A stretch of DNA of 64,000 bases from Flavobacterium sp. (GTDB lineage: Bacteria; Bacteroidota; Bacteroidia; Flavobacteriales; Flavobacteriaceae): the NCBI RefSeq assembly GCF_004211145.1, contig NZ_SEBS01000019.1:1-64000 (forward strand), given 5' to 3'. The notes below the pieces were generated by a model, which was not told the DNA's origin, did not search any database, and worked only from the letters and a program-made list of their open reading frames with translations. Both the position numbers and the translations under genes were made by a program. Of this stretch, positions 8,381-16,839 are shown in pieces. Positions within the stretch are counted from its first letter, which is position 1. Every line of letters begins with the position of its first letter.

Positions 8381-8450
8381 ACCGACGACAAAGTTGAGAC
8401 CGCTGCATTTGTAACGTGCCATTTCACGTACAAATGTAGCTGTCGTTGGT
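8381..8450. repeat. Large bulged inverted repeat
   Basis: Inner stem of 16 bp: left arm 8403-8418 and right arm 8425-8440, one mismatch and one bulged A, loop ccattt. After an asymmetric bulge, an outer stem joins ACCGACGACA (8381-8390) to TGTCGTTGGT (8441-8450). Could fold as cruciform DNA or structured RNA. Confidence 0.6.
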
Positions 8451-8517
8451 AGGGTTCGCCAATACATATCGAAGTTTAAAAGACGCAATTGCGCAGGATC
8501 GTCGTATTGAAAACTTT

Positions 8518-9132
8518 TCAGTTCAAGCGTTTATCCCTTTGTGATGCCATTGCGTTTTTAGAAAGCGTATGGTAATTTACTTGTGAGGCATTTTCGAGCC
8601 ATCTCGCTGAGATGTTTTTGAACTGGGTAATTGTCAGCCCCGTGACTTTTTTGAATTGCTTTGAAAGGTGTCCCGAACTGCTATAATGTAGCCTGTCGCA
8701 AATTTCCTTTATAGTCATTTCGCCGGCCGTTATCATCTGCTTTACTTTTTCAATGCGCATCAGTAATGTAAATTTTTCAATGGTCACCAATGTCTCCGTT
8801 ACAAACATTGACGCGATGTGTGTATAGGAACACCCGAATTCATCACACAACACACTTGACAGTGTCTTTCGCGGTGGTTTCTCAGATTCGATCTCCTGGA
8901 CAATTATATCCTTGACTCGTTGTACGAAGCATTTGTTCGGCTTCTCGAGAATCTCTAACCCATATCGCTGCAATGCGAGGCTTAATTCCCTCTGGTCGTC
9001 AGGATTTGGTTTGCTTGCAAGTTCAGGCACGCCATATTCATCTTCCTTATAATTTATGCCTAAAAGGTCCAATTGATCTTTTAAGATACGCGCACGTAAG
9101 ACAGACTGGTCGAAGTAAAATCTAACTTTCAT
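8518..9132 (-). CDS. AraC-family transcriptional regulator
   Basis: About 204 residues from ATG 9132 (MKVRFYFDQ). The N-terminal 80 residues resemble the short sensor part of stress-linked AraC proteins in Bacteroidota. The C-terminal half is a double helix-turn-helix of the HTH_18 type: a first HTH around LSSVLCDEFGCSYTHIASMF and a second around MTIKEICDRLHYSSSGHLSKQFKKVTGLTITQFK, the conserved second half of the family. It probably binds DNA near its own gene or the stress genes downstream; no operator could be assigned. Confidence 0.85.
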   Translation of the reverse strand: MKVRFYFDQSVLRARILKDQLDLLGINYKEDEYGVPELASKPNPDDQRELSLALQRYGLEILEKPNKCFVQRVKDIIVQEIESEKPPRKTLSSVLCDEFGCSYTHIASMFVTETLVTIEKFTLLMRIEKVKQMITAGEMTIKEICDRLHYSSSGHLSKQFKKVTGLTITQFKNISARWLENASQVNYHTLSKNAMASQRDKRLN

Positions 9133-9454
9133 GTTTATGCCAAAAAAAAATAGCAAAAATTACAGTTATGTAAGTTCCACTATTTATTGATATTCCTGCC
9201 GCTCCTATTTTATAGGAACTCTAATTTACGACTTCACGATTTGAGATGTTTCGATTTTGGCGGGAGATTAACTTTAGTCCACGAATTCACAATATTTTTT
9301 AAACAACATTATTTGTTCGGTGAATTTTCGGCTATAGATATTAAACAGTATTTATAATTGAGTTGCGCCATGATGCAACGCCATGCAATTCATCTATTCT
9401 TCTTTAAGACCGTAGGCAACGCCTTATTATTCGTTATGTTAATAAGAATTTTAA

Positions 9455-9479
9455 GGTTCGCAGCCTGCGAGCTGCAACC
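9455..9479. repeat. Hairpin GGTTcGCAGC / GCTGCAACC
   Basis: Nine paired bases with a single bulged C and a six-base loop (ctgcga). GC-rich inside AT-rich DNA; REP-like or a terminator without T-run. Confidence 0.5.
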
Positions 9480-9513
9480 TCTTTGCGGAGCATCATGGTA
9501 ATAGTTTGTGAAT

Positions 9514-9527
9514 TTTACCATGGTAAA
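9514..9527. promoter_or_regulatory. Perfect 14-bp palindrome
   Basis: TTTACCATGGTAAA is fully self-complementary and sits 62 bp upstream of the 9590 start; a related ATGGTAATA precedes it. A dimeric repressor or activator site is a reasonable guess, and the divergent AraC-type gene is one candidate binder. Confidence 0.4.
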
Positions 9528-9589
9528 TCAATTAAATATAATTATCCGACCAACCTATCGTGCGACCTTTGATGTCTGATTCAAGTACT

Positions 9590-9922
9590 ATGAAGGCGAT
9601 ACTATTTACATTGGCAATGCTTTTCGGATGGACAGCGATGTCGGCTCAGGTCGATACATTGGTGACGAAAACCACAGGACAAAATGCGCAACCTGAGCGG
9701 ACCTCAAAATCTGAAAAGCTCAAAGAGGACAGCGTTGCAAATATTAAGAAAATCAAGTCGAATGCTGCTTTGAGATCGTCTAAAAAATCCCGTGTTACTG
9801 TCAAGCGAGATACGACTTCATCGTCGACTTTGGATGAGCCCGGAACAAATTTTAATTCCGAAAATACAAAACGCATCAAACAGCCGCAAAATCCGATGCC
9901 TGCAAAAAGTCCAGAAAATTGA
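9590..9922 (+). CDS. Small secreted hydrophilic protein
   Basis: 110 residues from ATG 9590 (MKAILFTLAML). Signal peptide of about 19 residues ending MSAQ, followed by a mature region of low complexity rich in Lys, Ser, Thr and Asn with no predicted fold. Similar in style to the 18415-18711 product in this window (signal peptide plus Ser/Thr/Lys-rich disordered tail). Role unknown; periplasmic or surface location inferred. Confidence 0.6.
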   Translation: MKAILFTLAMLFGWTAMSAQVDTLVTKTTGQNAQPERTSKSEKLKEDSVANIKKIKSNAALRSSKKSRVTVKRDTTSSSTLDEPGTNFNSENTKRIKQPQNPMPAKSPEN

Positions 9923-9969
9923 TTTGAACTGAAATAGGTAAGAGGCAAATTTTTAGCCGCAAAAAAAAA

Positions 9970-9995
9970 GGCTTGCAGGATGGCGCCTGCAAGCC
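9970..9995 (-). terminator. Terminator of ligD
   Basis: Perfect 10-bp stem GGCTTGCAGG / CCTGCAAGCC with a six-base loop; a run of ten or more T residues follows on the minus strand. It lies about 100 bp beyond the ligD stop and also separates it from the convergent 9590 gene. Confidence 0.85.
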
Positions 9996-10092
9996 CAATT
10001 CTAAAATGTGTTTGTTACGGATAACGTAGCAAAAATACCGTTATTTTACTTCGCTCTTAAAAGTTTAACAACGAGATTCCAAAACTTTATTG

Positions 10093-12774
10093 TTAAAACG
10101 CCTGCGCTTTCACGAGTGCTTTTTCCATATCGATTCCTTTCCCGATTGTCCCGGCAAATAGATCGCCAACCTCTCGTACTCGCGACACGACATTCGTAAT
10201 CGTAAAATCCCTCATCGTAAGTCCAAGTTTGACCTCGTCCCAATGGAGCGGCATCGAGACCGTCGCGCCGACTTTCGGTCGAAGCGAATAGGGCCCGGCA
10301 ATTGTGGCTCCGGGACGATTCTGCAAAAAGTCGAGATACATCTTGCCATCGCGATTCTTTATTTGCCTTTCCATACTCGTAAACTCACTGAGTTGATTGT
10401 GAATAAGGGTAACGATCAGCTTGGCAAACATTTGCGACTGGTCGTACGAGTATTTACCGCCCAGCGGAATGTAAATGTGCATGCCGGTGGATCCTGATGT
10501 TTTGGGATAACCCGGGATTCCGAGACTGTCGAGGATTTTCTTTACTTCCTGTGCCACTTGTATCACTTGGTTGAACGTGTTTTTGTCTGGGTCGAGATCG
10601 ATCACGCAATAGTCAGGATTGTCAGGATGTTGTACGGTACTGAACCATGGGTTTACCTCGATACAACCCAAAGATGCCATCCATAGTAAAGTGTCTAGGT
10701 CATCACCAACCAGATATTCTTTATCCTCGCCGTCGCTTGTAGTATATGGAAAGGTTTTGGCCCAATCCGGCGCCTTTCCTTTTACGTCTTTTTGATAGAA
10801 GCTCATGCCGTGTATCCCACTTGGAAAACGGTTGAGCGAAAGCGGCCTGTCTTTAAGGTATGGAAGTATGTAGTCGGCTATCTGATAGTAGTAATTGAAC
10901 ATGTCGCGTTTCGTGAACCCATCTTCAGGCCAATACACTTTGCTCAGGTTCGTAAATTTGAGATCGTGTCCAATGATTTTTTTGACCTGCGTTTCTTCGT
11001 TGGGATTCAACAAGGTTTGGCGACCGCCATTTTTTGGTGCTTTGAGCAAATCGTTTTTTGGCGACGTTGATTTGTGTTTTGTCTCAACGATTTCTTGGGT
11101 TTCCGTCGCCGTTTCCATCACGACATCTTTTGCTTTTTTATCGGTTCTCATGCCTTCGAACGAGGGATGCCTGAAAACGCCATCAGACGTAACCTCGGTG
11201 AAACTTACCTCACATATAAGTTCAGGTTTTAGCCAGGTTGCGGTAGCCCTGGGAGGGTTCGGATTGAAACGTGACGGTTTGTTGATGTCGGGTTCCGTCA
11301 GGAACGGATTCGTTTTGATGACGAGAGGCTTGAACTTCTCCATCATTTCCTTTTGGGTTTTCGCATTGAAGCCTGTTCCGACCTTACCCACGTATTTCAG
11401 TTTTCCTTCTTCATATACACCAAGCAACAGCGAGCTAAACGTTTTGGCGCTGCCTTCGTTTTTGGTAAAGCCTCCGATCACCACTTCCTGGCGTTGGTTT
11501 GCTTTTATCTTGAGCCATGCCTTTGATCGGCTGTCGGGCGAATAAACGGAATCGGATCTTTTCGCCATTATCCCTTCAAGGCCCATTTTCTTTGCCGCCT
11601 CGAAAAAGTCGAGTCCGTTTGCCGTAAACACTTTGCTCAATCGAATACGGTCGTCGTTCGTGGGCAAAATTTCTTTGAGGATCGCCTGTCTTTCCAGGAG
11701 CGGCAAGCCTGTGATTTCTTTACCTTCATACCAAAGCAAATCGAAAGCATAATATACAAGGTCACCGTCGGCCTCGCTTCTCCAATTCTGGAGTGCGCTA
11801 AAGTTGGCTTTACCGTCTTTCCCGATCACCAATAGTTCACCATCGAGAATTGCGTTGATCGTCCATTGCTTCATCGCATTCACGATTGGATAATATTTCT
11901 CAGTAAATGATTTGTTGTTGCGCGAAGAAAGCTCCGCATTTTGGTTGTTTATGTACGCTATCGCGCGGTAACCGTCCCATTTTACTTCGTACGTCCAGGC
12001 CGGATCGTCGAAAGGCTCGTTTGCCAGTGTGGCTAGCATCGGCTTGATTTGGTTTGGAATTTTTGATGGTTTGCCTTTCTTTAAAAGGGCGTCGGCTTGA
12101 AGCAACAACTCCTTTGTAGGTTCCTCGTCATGCTTTACTGCTTCTTTTATTTTCCGTTGTCTGGAGACTAGCTTTGACGAAGGCTCCGACTTTTCGAAAT
12201 CGGCCGCGACCTGGTCTAAAGTTTTTCCTGAAATGACCGATTTGCCTTTCTTGGTTATATCGTCGATCGATGCGTATTTGTCTTCGAGCTTCATAAGCAG
12301 CCAACCGTTCTCGCCCCGGCCATGGGCTTTGATCAATGCGAATTCGCCCTTCAGTTTTTTGCCTTTAAGCCTAAATTTGATTTTGCCACTATGCAACCCA
12401 TGCAGCAACTGCTTGTCCTGCTCTTTCTTGGTTGTCGCGTCTGATTCTATGGGTTCGTACGTTCCTTCGTCCCAAACGATGACCGTTCCTCCGCCGTATT
12501 GCCCTTTCGGGATTATGCCTTCAAAGTTTCGATAGTCGTACGGATGATCCTCTACCATCATAGCAAGGCGCTTGATGTCAGTATCGGTCGACGGTCCTTT
12601 CGGTACGGCCCAACTTTTAAGCACGCCTTCCATTTCTAATCGAAAGTCATAGTGCAGATGCGACGCAGCGTGTTTCTGGATTACAAAACGCAAAACATCC
12701 TTATCGCCTTTACCTCCGAACGGCTCGGGCGTTAAAGATGCATTTCGTATTTCCTTATACTTTTCGAGTGCCAT
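10093..12774 (-). CDS. ligD: Multidomain ATP-dependent DNA ligase D
   Basis: 893 residues, the three activities of bacterial non-homologous end joining in the order phosphoesterase-ligase-polymerase. The N-terminal 3'-phosphoesterase has HYDFRLE at 41-47 and GGTVIVWD. The adenylating ligase motif EVKWDGYRA places the nucleotidyl Lys at 265, with DGELLV and EGIMAKR downstream and an OB-fold region to about residue 540. After a Lys/Thr-rich linker the primase/polymerase domain (about 600-893) carries the metal-binding DLDPD at 726-730 and SGSTGMHIYIPL. It should repair double-strand breaks with Ku, but no ku gene is in this window. DUF3606 and other stress genes adjoin. Confidence 0.95.
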   Translation of the reverse strand: MALEKYKEIRNASLTPEPFGGKGDKDVLRFVIQKHAASHLHYDFRLEMEGVLKSWAVPKGPSTDTDIKRLAMMVEDHPYDYRNFEGIIPKGQYGGGTVIVWDEGTYEPIESDATTKKEQDKQLLHGLHSGKIKFRLKGKKLKGEFALIKAHGRGENGWLLMKLEDKYASIDDITKKGKSVISGKTLDQVAADFEKSEPSSKLVSRQRKIKEAVKHDEEPTKELLLQADALLKKGKPSKIPNQIKPMLATLANEPFDDPAWTYEVKWDGYRAIAYINNQNAELSSRNNKSFTEKYYPIVNAMKQWTINAILDGELLVIGKDGKANFSALQNWRSEADGDLVYYAFDLLWYEGKEITGLPLLERQAILKEILPTNDDRIRLSKVFTANGLDFFEAAKKMGLEGIMAKRSDSVYSPDSRSKAWLKIKANQRQEVVIGGFTKNEGSAKTFSSLLLGVYEEGKLKYVGKVGTGFNAKTQKEMMEKFKPLVIKTNPFLTEPDINKPSRFNPNPPRATATWLKPELICEVSFTEVTSDGVFRHPSFEGMRTDKKAKDVVMETATETQEIVETKHKSTSPKNDLLKAPKNGGRQTLLNPNEETQVKKIIGHDLKFTNLSKVYWPEDGFTKRDMFNYYYQIADYILPYLKDRPLSLNRFPSGIHGMSFYQKDVKGKAPDWAKTFPYTTSDGEDKEYLVGDDLDTLLWMASLGCIEVNPWFSTVQHPDNPDYCVIDLDPDKNTFNQVIQVAQEVKKILDSLGIPGYPKTSGSTGMHIYIPLGGKYSYDQSQMFAKLIVTLIHNQLSEFTSMERQIKNRDGKMYLDFLQNRPGATIAGPYSLRPKVGATVSMPLHWDEVKLGLTMRDFTITNVVSRVREVGDLFAGTIGKGIDMEKALVKAQAF

Positions 12775-12788
12775 TATGTCGTTGCAAA

Positions 12789-12977
12789 CTACTTCTTTTT
12801 GTTCTTCAGATAGTCAGTAAGCACCTTTCTGTCGTTTGATCCTGTCGCGCGAATTGCGCCTGCGACTGCTTGTCCGCTTACGCCAAGTTTGTCTTTGAAG
12901 TACTGGATTTCATAATTTTCAGAACCGTTTACTTTGTTGCGGTCTGGTTTTCCTGTTTTCGTTTTGCTATCGGCCAT
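12789..12977 (-). CDS. DUF3606 small protein
   Basis: 62 residues matching DUF3606 in size and pattern: DRNKVNGSENYEIQYFKDKL followed by GVSGQAVAGAIRATGSNDRKVLTDYL. It is a small basic cytoplasmic protein of unknown role, often found near stress genes. The stop is 14 bp before the ligD start on the same strand, so it is probably the first gene of a ligD operon. Confidence 0.85.
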   Translation of the reverse strand: MADSKTKTGKPDRNKVNGSENYEIQYFKDKLGVSGQAVAGAIRATGSNDRKVLTDYLKNKKK

Positions 12978-13235
12978 GATATAAGGTTTTTAATGTTGTA
13001 ATGTCCTAAATTAAAAAATGTGCAAGCCATGCGCGTTGCGATTTACCGTGGCAATTTTGTATGATTTTTAAAGTTGTGACCATGCTGTTTTTAGAATTAG
13101 AGTCAAAATCACGATAGCGTTAGTCAGGTGTGACACAAATCTGAAGGAATTTGTGTTGTTATAACAATCGTTGCAAATTTTATTATTGACCATAATAAGA
13201 ATTATCCTTACCTTAAGTATCCTGAAAAATAAAAC

Positions 13236-13715
13236 GTGGACAAGCCCAGCTATTTAAATTTCAACAACGACGATTATGCGTGGAAACCCGGTGTAAACTA
13301 TCGCGAGCATCCCGAATTGTACAAGGTCGGAAAAGGCGAGCAGGGTGTTTTAATTTGCGAACCGTATAAATCTGAGATCGGGCAGTTTTGGAGATTCAAG
13401 GATGTCGTTGTCGCCACCGGGAGCAGCACAAAAATTCTAAAACTGTTCGATGAATATTTGTCGAATGATGATTTCGTCGGAGCGGATATGGCGCGGAAAT
13501 ATTTACAGATGGGCTTTACACGCGCGCGCCGATACGCAAACTACAAAGGAGGGAAAAAATATAAAAAAGAAGAGAATTATTCCTTGATGGAACGCGGCAC
13601 AGGCGATCCCGAAAAGGCACGCTCGGCAGCAATCTTTTACGACGCGTGGCAAAAAGCGGAATCAGACGAGAAATACACAAAGTTAAAAATGGATTGGAAG
13701 CACAGGTATGGCTGA
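13236..13715 (+). CDS. DUF4385 protein, GTG start
   Basis: 159 residues. The sequence matches DUF4385 (early YAWKPGVNYREHPELYKVGKGEQGVL block and QMGFTRARRYANYKGGKKY). The start must be GTG at 13236 or further inside: the in-frame codon two triplets upstream is TAA. Function of the family is unknown; the protein is cytoplasmic and basic, with conserved Arg/Lys/Tyr that could contact nucleic acid. It is divergent from ligD/DUF3606, sharing a 258-bp spacer. Confidence 0.8.
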   Translation: MDKPSYLNFNNDDYAWKPGVNYREHPELYKVGKGEQGVLICEPYKSEIGQFWRFKDVVVATGSSTKILKLFDEYLSNDDFVGADMARKYLQMGFTRARRYANYKGGKKYKKEENYSLMERGTGDPEKARSAAIFYDAWQKAESDEKYTKLKMDWKHRYG

Positions 13716-13776
13716 CATCAAAAACCACATGGCGATCGTCGAATCGAACACCGATCCAATGTATGAGTCGACATTG

Positions 13777-14220
13777 TTATTCAAACATGCATTGTGTAGC
13801 CGACCACGCGAAAGAAGCACCGGCCGTAAACAAAAAGTGAGCGACGAACAGTTGGGCATAGTATCCCAAATAGTCAATCTTGGGCTTTTCAGGCGAGAGG
13901 CGAAACGCGACCATCCAACTTAGAATGCCCGCGATTCCCGCAAATGTGCCCATTATCAATGTATTCGCAACAGTCACGCCTTGGGAAATCCATATCGGCA
14001 GGAAGCAAAGCGTAAAAATGATTCCCGTTGCATAGTGAAGCGCCCATCCCAACAAGTTTTTAAGGCGATCGGAAACGGTGATGTTTAACCGTTGTATGAT
14101 ATATCCCAGCAAGGCAGGTTCGCGATACATTTGTCCGAATGATTCTGATATCATGTAACTGAAAGACGTCATGACGCATGTGCCGATGAACGATGAGACG
14201 ATAAGGTGCAGCAATTCCAT
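13777..14220 (-). CDS. Membrane protein, unknown
   Basis: About 147 residues from ATG 14220 (MELLHLIVSS). Four hydrophobic helices can be seen (about residues 4-25, 55-80, 82-105 and 118-140). A TM segment with an ATGI-type turn and the RLSPEKPKIDYLGYYAQL loop did not identify a family. It lies tail-to-tail with the DUF4385 gene. Possibly co-transcribed with the DUF1810 gene upstream. Confidence 0.6.
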   Translation of the reverse strand: MELLHLIVSSFIGTCVMTSFSYMISESFGQMYREPALLGYIIQRLNITVSDRLKNLLGWALHYATGIIFTLCFLPIWISQGVTVANTLIMGTFAGIAGILSWMVAFRLSPEKPKIDYLGYYAQLFVAHFLFTAGASFAWSATQCMFE

Positions 14221-14314
14221 CACAAGATTCTTTGTGGGCAAATTTCCTCCAATTCCGTTTAAAATTCCTTACATCGGACGAATCGAACTTTGTACGTTTT
14301 GATTCCCGCGAGAA

Positions 14315-14734
14315 CTATACGACGCGCAAAAGCTCCAGCGTTTTGATGTCGGCCATCCCATCGAAATACCTATCTAGGACTTGCTGGAAAACGTTCGATG
14401 AATTCGGAACGTTTGCAAAAAGCGTCATGGACGATCGAAGTTTTAGGTCGTCAGGGTAACCAAAGATGTCGGCAGCCGATAGCCCGTCCAAACTCAACAG
14501 CTCACTCGATACTTGAACAAGGTGATCGCCCAAAATGGGATGCGCGTAATATTTCTGGGCTTCCTCAAGATTTTTTATCGCATAAAAACGCGCCGTCTCA
14601 CTTTTACCAAGCCCATCGATTTGTGGAAATATAAACCACATCCAGTGCGATTCTTTTTTTCCGGATCTGATTTCTTTTAGGGCGGTGAGATAAAGTTGAT
14701 TTTGGGCGTCGAGGAATTTTTGGAGGTGTGGCAT
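14315..14734 (-). CDS. DUF1810 family protein
   Basis: 139 residues, full family length. Diagnostic blocks are HLQKFLDAQNQLYLTALKEI, the tryptophan motif ESHWMWFIFPQIDGLG and the SETARFYAI helix, then a C-terminal pattern around YFDGMADIKTLELL. Biochemistry of DUF1810 is unknown; it is a soluble, mostly helical protein. Same strand as the alcohol dehydrogenase gene but separated from it by a terminator. Confidence 0.88.
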   Translation of the reverse strand: MPHLQKFLDAQNQLYLTALKEIRSGKKESHWMWFIFPQIDGLGKSETARFYAIKNLEEAQKYYAHPILGDHLVQVSSELLSLDGLSAADIFGYPDDLKLRSSMTLFANVPNSSNVFQQVLDRYFDGMADIKTLELLRVV

Positions 14735-14794
14735 CTTAGTTTTTTAGCGCGGTAAAAATACGAGTTTTTAAATAATAAGTTGCGTATTAACTAA

Positions 14795-14818
14795 GAAAGC
14801 CCGTCGCGGCGGGCTTTC
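14795..14818 (-). terminator. Terminator after alcohol dehydrogenase gene
   Basis: Perfect 9-bp stem GAAAGCCCG / CGGGCTTTC with loop tcgcgg, 21 bp past the dehydrogenase stop. Confidence 0.75.
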
Positions 14819-14839
14819 AAATATATTAGATGCATAAGC

Positions 14840-16009
14840 TTATAACCACGGATCCATCACGACTTTCACGCATCCGTCTTCTTTCTTTTTGAAAATGTCA
14901 TATCCATGCGCGACCTGAGAAAGCGGCAATCGGTGCGTGATGATATCGTCCAGTTCGACCTGGCCTGACACGACATATTCCAATAACTTGTCGATATGCT
15001 TTTGGGCCGGAGCCTGTCCGCCTTTTATGATCAGGCCTTTGTCAAAGAATTGCCCGATGGGGAAATTGTCGTACGTCGTCGGATAGACGCCCAAAACTGA
15101 AACGATTCCGCCGCGGCGCACGGCACTCATACACGCTTCCAAAACTTTTACCGAACCTTTTTCAAGATTGATGACGGCTTTCGCGCGATCGAGCAAACCC
15201 CGATCGGGTTCAAAACCGACTGCATCGATGCAGACATCGGCGCCGCGCCCTTGCGTCATATCGCGTATCTGGGCGACGACGTCTTTGGGCCCGTCTTCCC
15301 ATAAGATCGTTTCACTTCGAGTCGTAAGTCCTGCCTTCTCCAATCGGTAGGGGAGCGTGTCGATCACGATTACGCGGCCCGCTCCTCGTAACCAGGCACT
15401 TTTTGCGGCCATCAGCCCGACAGGTCCCGCACCGAAAATCGCAACGGTTTCTCCGCCGTTCACGTTGCCCCAATCCACGCCCGTATAGCCTGTCGGGAAA
15501 ATGTCGGTGAGGAATAAGACTTGCTCGTCGGTAAGGTTCTCGGGCACGACGCGAGGCCCGAAGTTGGCATACGGCACTCTGACATATTGCGCTTGTCCGC
15601 CGTCATAACCGCCGTATAGATCGGTGTATCCGAACAGCGCGCCGCCTTTCTCGGTGAGCAAGCCGCCTTCAGGGCCGTAATTTTCGGGGTTGCTGTGTTC
15701 GCAATGGCCGGGGAGTTCGTGGTTGCAGAAAAAGCAATGCCCGCAGGCGATGGGAAACGGCACGACGACTCTGTCGCCACGTTTGAGATTGGTCACTCCT
15801 CTGCCGACTTCTTCAACGATTCCCATGAATTCGTGTCCCAGGACCATCGGTCGCGGTTGCGGGATTCCACCCGAGTAGATATGCAGGTCGGAACCGCAAA
15901 TCGCGGTCGAGGTTACTCTTATGATTACGTCGTCCTGCTCTTTGAGGATCGGATCGTCGACCGTGTCGTATTGGATAGAACCCGGGCCATGAATGACTGC
16001 TGCTTTCAT
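14840..16009 (-). CDS. Zinc-dependent alcohol dehydrogenase, FDH-like
   Basis: 389 residues, medium-chain dehydrogenase. Catalytic zinc ligands are visible as Cys 38 (ICGSDLHIYSG) and His 59-Glu 60 (LGHEFMG); the structural zinc loop has Cys 89, 92, 95 and 103. The Rossmann motif is GAGPVGLMAA. The length and the GADVCIDAVGFEPDRG insert resemble the glutathione-independent formaldehyde-dehydrogenase-like branch. It would oxidise an alcohol or aldehyde with NAD(P); substrate unknown. Placed 29 bp after the FMN-reductase gene on the same strand, suggesting a redox operon. Confidence 0.88.
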   Translation of the reverse strand: MKAAVIHGPGSIQYDTVDDPILKEQDDVIIRVTSTAICGSDLHIYSGGIPQPRPMVLGHEFMGIVEEVGRGVTNLKRGDRVVVPFPIACGHCFFCNHELPGHCEHSNPENYGPEGGLLTEKGGALFGYTDLYGGYDGGQAQYVRVPYANFGPRVVPENLTDEQVLFLTDIFPTGYTGVDWGNVNGGETVAIFGAGPVGLMAAKSAWLRGAGRVIVIDTLPYRLEKAGLTTRSETILWEDGPKDVVAQIRDMTQGRGADVCIDAVGFEPDRGLLDRAKAVINLEKGSVKVLEACMSAVRRGGIVSVLGVYPTTYDNFPIGQFFDKGLIIKGGQAPAQKHIDKLLEYVVSGQVELDDIITHRLPLSQVAHGYDIFKKKEDGCVKVVMDPWL

Positions 16010-16038
16010 ATTGTGTTGTATTAGAAGTTACATGAGTT

Positions 16039-16620
16039 TTATTTGGGTGAGAATTTCGCCATCGACGATGCGAACGATTGCGCGTCCCTGGCATATTCTT
16101 TTTTGTAATAATCAAGGAGTTCCGCCTTCGTCGTCTTTTCTTTCTTGCCGTGACCTTCCCAAAGCACGCCCAGAGTAGAATAGGCGGGAACGGTCACACC
16201 CAACGAACAGAAGAAGTTCGCAATATTTCCTGTTATGTGTTCGGCACCATCGCGGTCGCCCGTAATGATCATGCCGCCGAATTTGCCCTCGAGCGGAGAT
16301 GGCTTGCCGTTTTGGATGATGTCGTAGACCTCGTCAAGGCGCTCGATAATGCGTTGCAGTTCTGAGGAATGACTGTTCCACCAGATTGGCGTCGCGAATA
16401 AAATAATGTCTGCGTCGAGGATTTTGCTGTAAATCCCGGGCCAGTCGTCAGGCTCTTGCAGTTTCGTATAAATTCCGGTTCCGATTGTATGTTGGGCAAG
16501 TCGGACGATTTCATTCGTGATTCCTTTCTTCTCCAGATAGCCATTTAGGAACTCGACCAAAGTGAGCGTATTCGATTTCCCTGTGGGTTTCAACGTGCCT
16601 AAAAGTGTAATTGCATTCAT
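16039..16620 (-). CDS. NADPH-dependent FMN reductase / flavodoxin-like protein
   Basis: 193 residues from ATG 16620 (MNAITLLGTLKPTGKSNT). The upstream in-frame extension to 16728 is rejected because it lacks the family start. The phosphate-binding loop GTLKPTGKSNT, then ATPIWWNSHSSELQRIIERLD and MIITGDRDGAEHITGNI are typical of the flavodoxin-fold NAD(P)H:FMN/quinone reductases. A cytoplasmic two-electron reductase is expected. It heads the pair with the alcohol dehydrogenase. Confidence 0.85.
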   Translation of the reverse strand: MNAITLLGTLKPTGKSNTLTLVEFLNGYLEKKGITNEIVRLAQHTIGTGIYTKLQEPDDWPGIYSKILDADIILFATPIWWNSHSSELQRIIERLDEVYDIIQNGKPSPLEGKFGGMIITGDRDGAEHITGNIANFFCSLGVTVPAYSTLGVLWEGHGKKEKTTKAELLDYYKKEYARDAQSFASSMAKFSPK

Positions 16621-16839
16621 CGTGTGAAAAAATTGAATCGTGAAATTACCATTCCTGAAAGGCAACTCTTTTACAAGAACTATCAAAACCGTTATACGAT
16701 ATAAAAGTAATGCACAGGATTTTAACATAGGCCGTTTTAAATGGTAGCAAGATTTTGACTTTATGTGTAAAGCGCGAGTATGCGATAAAAAGTAAATTCA
16801 ATCTTAGTTAAACGATCGGAAACTTAAAATCGAAAAACC

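Larger units (their letters stand above)
8002..8517. other. 516-bp spacer with small repeats and a large hairpin
   Basis: No credible gene; a 77-codon frame at 8060-8293 has no family or coding look. Contains a GGTGCA-type microrepeat (8196-8230) with a degenerate copy of its tail at 8283-8300, and a large inverted repeat at 8381-8450. Confidence 0.5.
9133..9589. other. 457-bp spacer between divergent genes
   Basis: No gene seen. Holds a hairpin at 9455-9479 and a perfect 14-bp palindrome at 9514-9527. GACCTTTG (9564-9571) is one base off the -7 consensus TAnnTTTG and lies about 20 bp before the 9590 start. Confidence 0.45.

Noticed and set aside
10895..11545. 216-codon ORF opposite ligD
   Set aside because: Shadow of the ligD coding strand; hydrophobic nonsense with no motif.
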